Origin: Bacteroidota bacterium
Lineage (GTDB): Bacteria > Bacteroidota > Bacteroidia > 2-12-FULL-35-15
Assembly: GCA_023251855.1 (NCBI GenBank)
Contig: JAHEYA010000154.1
Span: 1-6,144, forward strand
Direction: 5' to 3'
DNA length: 6,144 nt
The position numbers and the translations under genes are program-made. The notes beneath the pieces are model-generated. The model did not search any database. It was not told the origin of the DNA and worked only from the letters and a program-made list of their open reading frames with translations. Below, piece by piece: positions 1 to 5,219 of the stretch (position 1 is its first letter; every line of letters begins with the position of its first letter).

Positions 1-39
1 CCCGGAACAGAGTGCTGTAAATAAAATTATTTTTTTCAT
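1..39 (-). CDS. N-terminus of a secreted protein, cut by the window edge
   Basis: Only the first 13 codons are inside the window; they read MKKIILFTALCSG and stay open to base 1. The Met-Lys-Lys start followed by a hydrophobic run is the typical beginning of a Sec signal peptide in Bacteroidetes. The Cys at residue 11 is preceded by T-A-L, which is a poor lipobox, so I do not call a lipoprotein. The ATG at 39-37 is chosen because it gives this signal-like start and lies about 60 bp downstream of a TAnnTTTG promoter element. Function cannot be inferred. The reading is certain as DNA; whether it is a gene is inferred from the signal peptide and promoter. Confidence 0.6.
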   Translation of the reverse strand, partial: MKKIILFTALCSG

Positions 40-99
40 GGTTCTTCCGGGATTTAGCCCCGTATTTTAATCTGATTTAATTACGTTTTCAAATACATA

Positions 100-107
100 C
101 AAATATA
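100..107 (-). promoter_or_regulatory. Bacteroidetes-type -7 promoter element
   Basis: The minus strand reads TATATTTG, an exact match to the TAnnTTTG -7 consensus of the Bacteroidetes primary sigma factor. It lies 60 bp upstream of the ATG at 39. The expected -33 TTTG about 20 bp further upstream is not clearly present, and the region is very AT-rich, so a chance match is possible. Confidence 0.4.
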
Positions 108-151
108 AAATAAGTATTTTAAATTTTCATATTAAAAAATTAAATTGCTGT

Positions 152-476
152 TTAGTCTATCAGCATAGCGCTTCCAGCGGAACCTGCTATTCCTGCTAAG
201 TGATCAATATCAAAAAAGTGGCTGCCTTTCAAAACCGAAATATGTAGTGCCAGAGTAAATTTTTTATATCCAGAAAGGTTACAGAAATCTGCTCCGAAAT
301 GTTGCGAAATAGAATTGCGGACAGAATTTAACTTTGCATAAGATGGGTTGGAAGCAGCAGATAAACCTGCGCATTCACAGTTTAAAAGGTGTGCAGGAGA
401 AGCAGGAGTATCACCAATTACCAATTATCACTTTCATGTGCAGTAGCATAAAGATAAACCGAGGAGACTGATACAT
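152..476 (-). pseudogene. Small unrecognised reading frame, apparently split by a frameshift
   Basis: The stretch 424-152 is open for 90 codons but has only a TTG as possible start, with an in-frame TAA immediately before it. A better start, ATG at 476, opens a frame beginning MYQSPRFIFMLLHMKV that hits TGA a few codons after a 7-bp tandem duplication (413-426). Removing one 7-bp copy joins the ATG frame directly to the 90-codon frame, giving about 105 residues. The product would have a Cys-x-Cys (N-C-E-C) near the middle and a Gly/Ala/Ser-rich end (GIAGSAGSAM). I recognise no domain. It could be a decayed gene, a conserved small protein with a recent frameshift, or chance open frame in a slightly GC-richer patch. 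Confidence 0.3.
413..427. repeat. 7-bp tandem duplication (accaatt x2)
   Basis: accaatt at 413-419 is repeated directly at 420-426, and the next base continues the period. The unit length is not a multiple of three, so it shifts the frame of the small minus-strand open frame that crosses it. Confidence 0.85.
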
Positions 477-509
477 TGTGGTTTTCCTCAGCGATACGTT
501 GGGAAAAAA

Positions 510-591
510 TATTTATTCTCAATAAGGAGTGTCAAACCATTTTGTTGCAATGGCTTCGTTTTGTTGGGGTGTCATTTATTGGGAATAAATA
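510..591. repeat. Imperfect 16-bp inverted repeat, 50-nt loop
   Basis: Bases 510-525 pair with 576-591 across all 16 positions, with one G-U at 519/582. Three further A-T pairs (506-508 with 593-595) follow a single mismatch. The loop contains a smaller hairpin, ccatt (537-541) with aatgg (549-553). Read on the minus strand, the distal arm is followed by ATTTTTTCCC, so it could act as a weak terminator. It could also be the ends of a small non-autonomous element. The stem is AT-rich, which raises the chance of coincidence. Confidence 0.5.
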
Positions 592-595
592 GTTT

Positions 596-637
596 AATAT
601 AAAAGCCCTCCTTCGCTCTTGCAGAGCTACGGAGGGC
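596..637 (-). terminator. Rho-independent terminator downstream of the T9SS propeller gene
   Basis: On the minus strand GCCCTCC (637-631) pairs perfectly with GGAGGGC (611-605). Inside that, GCTCT pairs with AGAGC (623-627 with 615-619) around a three-base loop, with a small internal loop between the two stems. The hairpin is followed by TTTTATATT. It begins 114 bp after the stop codon at 751, with no gene between. The hairpin stands out as GC-rich against AT-rich surroundings and may also belong to a dispersed repeat family. Confidence 0.6.
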
Positions 638-657
638 GAGTGTGGACTCCACTGACG

Positions 658-693
658 AAATATCGAACTCTTGATTAAATAACATCGATATTT
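658..693. repeat. 9-bp perfect inverted repeat
   Basis: aaatatcga (658-666) and tcgatattt (685-693) are exact reverse complements separated by 18 bp. The repeat lies between the stop codon at 751 and the terminator hairpin at 637-605, so in the transcript it would form a 3'-UTR stem. It could protect the mRNA end or bind a dimeric protein as DNA; neither is demonstrated. Confidence 0.6.
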
Positions 694-750
694 TATTCAA
701 TTTAAACTGTACCAATCAGTCAATTAGTTCCTTTTTTTCAACTGTGATTG

Positions 751-3528
751 TTACCAAAGACTAATTTTCACGATTTTATAAATGGTCGTTTTTTTATCTT
801 TGTCAATTGTTTTAACAAAATATATTCCGCTTTCTAAATTTTCTGTACTAAAAAGGACTTTGTTTGTTTGCTGAAGATCTTGTGAATTAATTATCCTGCC
901 TTGAATATCTTGTATGAAAACAATTCCGTTAAACGTTTCCTTAAATTCAACAATCAAATTGTTACTCATTGGATTTGGATATAAATTTATTAGCCTTTCT
1001 TTTGCTATTATTTCGGTTCCTGTTTCCAACATGTCTATTGTATTAATAACTGCATTGGTAGCTACTGCCGGATTGTTGTCGAAATAAATATTTGCAATGT
1101 TTTTTATTTGAGTTCCATTTACCAAATTAGAATTTTGGTCAATTTCATACAATAAATATCCGTGACTTTGGGCTTCGTTCGCAAGGCTATCCGGCAATTG
1201 AATGTTGTTAAACATAAATTCAATTACATTCCCAGATAAAACGTATGACTGTAAAGTGTGGCTTGAGCCAATAATTCTTAATGAGTTGACATTTAAATTT
1301 GAACTTAAAGTGTCTAATATGAATATATTTATTGCTTTGGCGGTTCCTGTATTTTGAAACTGAATAGAATAGGTCATTGTTTGATTATTCATAATTTGAC
1401 CTTGCGCTCCTAGCCCTTTCGGATATACTTGTTTTATATTAGGGTCGTAGGAGTTGACAACAGGGAAGAGATAAAGATTATTGTTATTTGTTGGAGCAGC
1501 ATCTCCTATCGAAGGGGTAATAAATGTACGCAATACAATAGTGTCACCAATATTGGCAGATAAATTTGTTGTAACATTAATTTGAGGAGTAATGTGTAAT
1601 GAATCATAAGTTATATTATTAAAATTCCAAATTAAAGTATCACCTGATACCTGAGATGGCGCAGGAACAGCACTTTGGAATATGAGACTTGCATCCAACA
1701 CCAATTTTAGTGAGCCCGAAATCGCTGTACAACCATCATTGTAGCCATCCAACCAAACAGTCGTTGGTAAGGTTGGGCGAAAAGGAGAAGCAATTAGATT
1801 TGCCTTTAAATCAAATTCAGACAAAGTATCTGGACCATTTATCAAGGTTGAGCGGGATAGTGCACACCCATTGACATCATTAGCAATTACCGTATATAGT
1901 CCTGGTGATGATACATTTATTGAATTAACATTAGTAACTGGATTTGTATCCCAAAGATAGGTAAGTGGAAGCCCACCACTTGATAACAGAGCATTAGCTG
2001 AACCAACTGTATTAACACAATTAAAATCAGATTCACTTGTAACACACAATACAACAGTACTACAAAATCCTTGTGAATATTTTGCTATAAAAATATCATT
2101 TTGACCAGCTGAGGTTAAATTTACAACCCCAGGACCAGGATCAAAATCTCCAGAAAAAAAAGCCGAGGAGACAATTATATTCGAAGAGTCGTCAATATTA
2201 AATGCTCCGCCACTACCCGGTATTTTAAAACCATAAATATAATTGCCCAATGAATCAAATTTTGTAATAATTAATGAGCCGCTAGAAGTGGTATTAAAAT
2301 TTGCAATTCCATAACCAGGATCAGCATCAATTGTGCCCAAATAATCACCTCTCATATACAAGTAACCAAAAGCGTCAATTCGCATAGATGGAGAATGGAC
2401 ACCATTAATAAATTTCGCCCAGTGATAATTTCCGGAAGTATCAAATTTCGCAATAAAAGAAGCTGATGAATTTGGTTGAATATATAGGCTATCAACACCA
2501 ACATTAGGATCAATATCTATAGTATTATTAAAACTTCCATTTAAATATAAATTACCAAACTTGTCAAGTAACAATACACCCTGCTCTTGACCAGACCCTC
2601 CAATACTTTTAGCCCAAACATAATTACCATTGTTATCATACTTAGCCATAAATATGTCAAGGTTCCCCCCCACAGAAGAAGTTAAATTAGCAACGCCAGA
2701 GCCCGGATTAAAATCTATTGTTGCATTGCCATATGAACCAGCAATGTAAATATTTCCATATAAATCTATCGTAAGAGATTGAGTAATTGTATTTCCTGAT
2801 CCTGTAAGTGCCTTTGCCCAAATATAATTTCCATTGCTATCATATTTTGCAAAAAAAGCATTTTTGTTTGATCCTGTTGCTGTGGAAGTTAAATTACTTA
2901 CTCCAAGACCTGGATTAAAGTCAACTGTATTCTGAAAAACTCCAGCAACAAAAATGTTACCACTAGAATCAATTTCCATATTCCAACAATCTTCACTAGA
3001 TGTTCCGCCAATTTTTTTAGCCCATAAATAGTTCCCAATGTTGTCATATTTCGCAATAAATATATCCCCCCAAGCTCCAGAAGTTAAATTAGCAGTACCA
3101 GAGCCAAAATCAAAATCAATTGTAGATGATAAACTGGAATTGTCCCCAAAAACACCAGAGATGTAAATATTACCTTGTTTATCCAATTTTATCGAACGGC
3201 ATATATCATCGTATAATCCACCTATTGAATGTGCCCAGATATAATTCCCATTAATATCGTATTTACCAAAAAAAGCATCATTGCCTCCAACATGGCTAAA
3301 GTTTACAACACCAACCCCAGGATCAACATCAAGGCTAGAAGACGAATAAAAAGCCGATATATATAAGTTGCCTGTTGAATCATGCACCATTGAAGCGGGG
3401 GCATCGAAATAGTTACCAGGAAGGGTTTTTACCCACTGAAATGTTTGAGCTTTCGTTTCCGTTTGATTAAAAAGTAATTGAACTATTGCTATAATGAAAA
3501 TTCTTTTTTTAAAAAATGTTTTTTTCAT
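751..3528 (-). CDS. Secreted SBBP beta-propeller protein with T9SS type A sorting domain
   Basis: The predicted product is a 925-residue cell-surface or secreted protein exported through Sec and then the type IX secretion system. The start is ATG 3528, giving MKKTFFKKRIFIIAIVQLLF and a signal peptide cleaved near residue 27 (KA|Q). A TTG start ten codons upstream would spoil the signal peptide. Residues about 48-488 hold seven repeats of 60-70 residues, each with an acidic D-x-D/N-P-G-x-G motif followed by FxAKYDxxGNYxWAK, as in SBBP beta-propeller repeats; seven copies fit a closed seven-bladed propeller. Residues about 495-567 resemble a SprB/PKD-like module. Residues about 570-835 resemble DUF7619 (SYDPNIKQVYP near 693-703, YFDNNP near 815-820). 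Residues about 847-925 are the sorting domain (LYPNP at 849-853, then GIYFVK). Ligand and function are unknown; adhesion or gliding-related roles are guesses. It appears monocistronic, between the tRNA terminator and the hairpin at 637-605. Confidence 0.92.
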   Translation of the reverse strand: MKKTFFKKRIFIIAIVQLLFNQTETKAQTFQWVKTLPGNYFDAPASMVHDSTGNLYISAFYSSSSLDVDPGVGVVNFSHVGGNDAFFGKYDINGNYIWAHSIGGLYDDICRSIKLDKQGNIYISGVFGDNSSLSSTIDFDFGSGTANLTSGAWGDIFIAKYDNIGNYLWAKKIGGTSSEDCWNMEIDSSGNIFVAGVFQNTVDFNPGLGVSNLTSTATGSNKNAFFAKYDSNGNYIWAKALTGSGNTITQSLTIDLYGNIYIAGSYGNATIDFNPGSGVANLTSSVGGNLDIFMAKYDNNGNYVWAKSIGGSGQEQGVLLLDKFGNLYLNGSFNNTIDIDPNVGVDSLYIQPNSSASFIAKFDTSGNYHWAKFINGVHSPSMRIDAFGYLYMRGDYLGTIDADPGYGIANFNTTSSGSLIITKFDSLGNYIYGFKIPGSGGAFNIDDSSNIIVSSAFFSGDFDPGPGVVNLTSAGQNDIFIAKYSQGFCSTVVLCVTSESDFNCVNTVGSANALLSSGGLPLTYLWDTNPVTNVNSINVSSPGLYTVIANDVNGCALSRSTLINGPDTLSEFDLKANLIASPFRPTLPTTVWLDGYNDGCTAISGSLKLVLDASLIFQSAVPAPSQVSGDTLIWNFNNITYDSLHITPQINVTTNLSANIGDTIVLRTFITPSIGDAAPTNNNNLYLFPVVNSYDPNIKQVYPKGLGAQGQIMNNQTMTYSIQFQNTGTAKAINIFILDTLSSNLNVNSLRIIGSSHTLQSYVLSGNVIEFMFNNIQLPDSLANEAQSHGYLLYEIDQNSNLVNGTQIKNIANIYFDNNPAVATNAVINTIDMLETGTEIIAKERLINLYPNPMSNNLIVEFKETFNGIVFIQDIQGRIINSQDLQQTNKVLFSTENLESGIYFVKTIDKDKKTTIYKIVKISLW
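2059..3387 (-). repeat. Seven coding repeats (propeller blades)
   Basis: The DNA shows the repeat as recurrent minus-strand segments encoding GNYxWAK and, about 100 bp away, segments encoding D-x-D/N-P-G-x-G. The acidic motif occurs seven times, starting near residues 67, 138, 203, 272, 338, 401 and 461 of the 925-residue protein. Copy 2 has Phe for Pro (DFDFGSG) and copy 5 has Asn for the first Gly (DIDPNVG). Copy 6 has a divergent YGFK in place of WAK, and copy 7 loses the WAK segment, running into FCSTVVLC. The blades differ clearly in DNA sequence, so the expansion is not recent. Confidence 0.85.
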
Positions 3529-3615
3529 ATTGATCTGTTTATTCCAAATCCAAAGCAATTTTTAGTATCTAACTTGTTTGAATAATTGTCCTGAATTGAT
3601 TTTTGAAAAAGAAAT

Positions 3616-3650
3616 TAAAAAATAAAAAAAACAATGAAATCCTTTATTGC
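3616..3650 (-). terminator. AT-rich hairpin and poly-U terminator after tRNA-Arg
   Basis: Starting 12 bp after the tRNA end, the minus strand forms CAAT-AAA, loop GGA, TTT-C-ATTG (3649-3632), a seven-pair stem with one bulged C. It is followed by eight T, one A and six more T. The stem is weak but the T tract is strong and well placed to end the tRNA transcript before the next gene. Confidence 0.5.
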
Positions 3651-3661
3651 ATAGATTTTTG

Positions 3662-3733
3662 TGGCTTCGACAGGAATCGAACCTGTATCAAAAGTTTAGG
3701 AAACTCCTATTCTATCCATTGAACTACGATGCC
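3662..3733 (-). tRNA. tRNA-Arg (anticodon CCU)
   Basis: The minus strand folds into a full cloverleaf of 72 nt. Acceptor GGCATCG pairs with CGAAGCC; the D arm is GTTC/GAAT with an 8-nt loop containing GG. The anticodon arm is GGAGT/ACTTT with loop TTCCTAA, so the anticodon is CCT, reading the Arg codon AGG. The variable loop is 4 nt, and the T arm is ACAGG/CCTGT with loop TTCGATT. The discriminator is A and no CCA is encoded. Oddities are an A4-A69 mismatch in the acceptor stem and two G-U pairs at the outer end of the anticodon stem. It begins 43 bp after the nth-like stop codon and could be cotranscribed with it. Confidence 0.95.
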
Positions 3734-3765
3734 AGTTGAAGAGTATAAAGTTATCAAAAGTTTAG
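3686..3765. repeat. 14-bp direct repeat, one copy inside the tRNA
   Basis: tatcaaaagtttag occurs exactly at 3686-3699, covering the anticodon loop, 3' anticodon stem and variable region of tRNA-Arg, and again at 3752-3765, between the tRNA and the nth-like gene. The second copy lies where a tRNA promoter would be, but on the minus strand it gives TAAACTTTTG, which is not a clean TAnnTTTG. Confidence 0.7.
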
Positions 3766-3776
3766 TGATGTAGCGT

Positions 3777-4409
3777 TTATGATTGTAAGGATTTAAAATA
3801 ATCACAGGTGTTTTTCATCACACATTCATTGTGTTTAGGGTTAGTTGGCCTGCATGTTTCCCTGCCTAAAAAAGAAATTGCCATACCGATATCGCCCCAA
3901 TTTTTTTGTGGTATTACCTCCATAATTTGTTTCTCTATCTTTTTGGGGTCGGTACCAATTGCAATGCCTAAACGTGGTGCAACTCTTAACACATGGAGGT
4001 CAACAATAACACCTTCGGCTTTTACACCAGCCTCTCGCATGATAACATTGGCGGACTTTCTGCCAATACCTGGCAGTTTTATTAAATCTTCCATAGTAAG
4101 AGGAATTTTTTTATCCTCTTTAATTGTTTGAGCTAATTCAACGAGCCATTTTGCTTTGTTACCAAAATTGCGAACCTTGCTGATAAAAGGAAACAACGCT
4201 TCGGCATTCTCTCTTGATAAAGACTTCATATCTGGAAAAACACTGAAAAGTGGCGGTGCAACTTGATTAATATGTTTGTCGGAATCCTGTGCCGATAAAA
4301 TTACCATTACTACTAATTGGTAAATGCTTTTGTATTCTAAAGGATGTGCTTTGCCTTTATATTTTTTTAGTACGGGTTGTGTTGCCTGTGACCAGTCGGT
4401 TTTGCTCAT
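3777..4409 (-). CDS. nth: Endonuclease III-like DNA glycosylase/AP lyase
   Basis: The 210-residue product has the length of E. coli Nth (211). Nth removes oxidised pyrimidines from DNA and nicks the resulting abasic site in base excision repair. The helix-hairpin-helix is at residues 112-118 (LPGIGRK), with K118 at the position of catalytic Lys120. D137 (VDLHV) matches catalytic Asp138, though the family's usual VDTH is VDLH here. The SAQ motif at 39-41 is followed by DSD rather than ATD. The C-terminal cluster loop reads C186-x6-H193-x2-C196-x5-C202: the spacing is that of the Nth [4Fe-4S] site but the second Cys is His. It starts 16 bp after the barrel gene, suggesting cotranscription. Substrate range may differ from E. 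coli Nth given these changes. Confidence 0.9.
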   Translation of the reverse strand: MSKTDWSQATQPVLKKYKGKAHPLEYKSIYQLVVMVILSAQDSDKHINQVAPPLFSVFPDMKSLSRENAEALFPFISKVRNFGNKAKWLVELAQTIKEDKKIPLTMEDLIKLPGIGRKSANVIMREAGVKAEGVIVDLHVLRVAPRLGIAIGTDPKKIEKQIMEVIPQKNWGDIGMAISFLGRETCRPTNPKHNECVMKNTCDYFKSLQS

Positions 4410-4425
4410 GATGAAAATTTAATTT

Positions 4426-5211
4426 TTATTGTGCGCTCAGTGTTTTTATATCCTTTTTATAATTGTGTTTTTTAATTGCATATCTTGAATCCTGAATAAT
4501 TTCATGAAGGTATAATTGAAGTCCGAAAGCGTAGAATGGACCATTAAAATTTAGTTTGGTAGCATTGTCTTTAACAACTCTATATCCACCTATAAAATGA
4601 ATTCCAGCCCATCGGATCGGTTTATAACTAAGGCTCAGTCCACCTCCAAAAACTAACACTGGAGACTTGGGTCTTGGGAAGCCCGGCATAGAACGACCAA
4701 TTGAATCGGTTACATTAACAGTGAAATTGCCTATTCCGGCTTCGATAGGAAACCCCAATTCAAAATGTTTTTTGTCTATTATCGGATAATAATAAAAATG
4801 AGTTATGTATCTTAATTCTAAATTTTGGTTGAGTGTTTCTTTTTTATCCCCTATCAGTTTTGTGTTTTTTCTATTGCTTAATATAGAATAAAAACCAATT
4901 CCCATGGTGTGTTTTTCGAGTAGCGTAACTCCCAACTGCAATCCGGAAATATTCACTTTTGTTCTACCTAAAAAAGAATTTCGTTGGTCTAAACCAACAA
5001 TCGGGCGAACAGGTTTTATTCTATAAATACGAGCAGAATCCATACTAAATTGGTGTTTTAAAGATTCTGTTTTATTGGTTTGAGAAAAAAGGGGAGAGAA
5101 AAAGGAGAAGAGAAAAAACAGAACGGTTAAAACAACAGCCTCACCCCCGACCCCTCTCCAAAGGAGAGGGGAGGGTGTTGCGTGTGGATATTTTAGAGAG
5201 AGTCTTAACAT
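4426..5211 (-). CDS. Predicted outer-membrane beta-barrel protein with repeat-derived N-terminal insert
   Basis: The product has 261 residues. A hydrophobic segment at about 26-43 (VVLTVLFFLFSFFSPLFS) followed by QTN looks like a signal peptide h-region and cleavage site, so export to the envelope is likely. The mature part has alternating hydrophobic/polar stretches with Gly and aromatic residues (SGLQLGVTLL, HFELGFPIEAGIG, FGGGLSLSYKP, FYAFGLQLYL), as expected for outer-membrane beta strands, but I cannot name a family. Residues 11-27, including TPSPLLWRGVGGE, are encoded by a palindromic repeat and give the signal peptide an unusually long n-region. ATG 5211 is used because no other start precedes the hydrophobic segment. 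The gene begins 8 bp after the S9 peptidase stop and is followed 16 bp later by the nth-like gene. Confidence 0.75.
   Translation of the reverse strand: MLRLSLKYPHATPSPLLWRGVGGEAVVLTVLFFLFSFFSPLFSQTNKTESLKHQFSMDSARIYRIKPVRPIVGLDQRNSFLGRTKVNISGLQLGVTLLEKHTMGIGFYSILSNRKNTKLIGDKKETLNQNLELRYITHFYYYPIIDKKHFELGFPIEAGIGNFTVNVTDSIGRSMPGFPRPKSPVLVFGGGLSLSYKPIRWAGIHFIGGYRVVKDNATKLNFNGPFYAFGLQLYLHEIIQDSRYAIKKHNYKKDIKTLSAQ
5133..5180. repeat. Palindromic REP-like element inside the barrel gene
   Basis: cccctctcc (5151-5159) and ggagagggg (5163-5171) form a perfect 9-bp stem around an AAA loop. Flanking caccc (5142-5146) can pair with gggtg (5173-5177), and caac/gttg continues outward. The GC-rich palindrome contrasts with AT-rich neighbours. 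Its translation TPSPLLWRGVGGE is, from my knowledge of annotated proteins, a recurring read-through product of dispersed palindromic repeats in several bacterial phyla including Bacteroidetes. The exact ends of the element are uncertain. Confidence 0.75.
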
Positions 5212-5219
5212 TTTTCACT

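Larger units (their letters stand above)
40..750. other. Gene-poor region with gene debris and inverted repeats
   Basis: There is no intact recognisable gene here. The stretch holds the promoter and leader of the left-edge gene (40-110), a split minus-strand reading frame (152-476), an 18-codon minus-strand frame starting at 575, a 16-bp imperfect inverted repeat (510-525 with 576-591), a GC-rich terminator hairpin (605-637), a short palindrome GTGGACTCCAC (642-652) and a 9-bp perfect inverted repeat (658-666 with 685-693). The mixture of small broken frames and hairpins suggests decayed sequence between two secreted-protein genes. Confidence 0.5.

Noticed and set aside
1..39. Lipoprotein signal peptide at the left edge
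   Set aside because: The Cys at residue 11 is preceded by T-A-L, without the small residue expected just before the lipidated Cys, and the h-region would be very short.
1689..1874. Plus-strand open frame of 61 codons
   Set aside because: It lies wholly inside the T9SS propeller gene on the opposite strand, and its translation resembles no known protein; it is an antisense shadow.
2059..3387. CRISPR array or satellite repeat
   Set aside because: The regular repeats are coding, diverged and in frame; they are propeller blades.
3529..3558. TTG start ten codons upstream for the T9SS gene
   Set aside because: It would add MLWIWNKQIN before a canonical Met-Lys-Lys signal peptide; ATG 3528 gives the expected N-terminus.
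3662..3765. Integrated element bounded by attachment sites at tRNA-Arg
   Set aside because: The two 14-bp copies are only 52 bp apart, and no integrase or cargo is present in the window.
3808..4131. Plus-strand open frame of 107 codons
   Set aside because: It is antisense to the well-supported nth-like gene, and its hydrophobic stretches are explained by the complementary codons.
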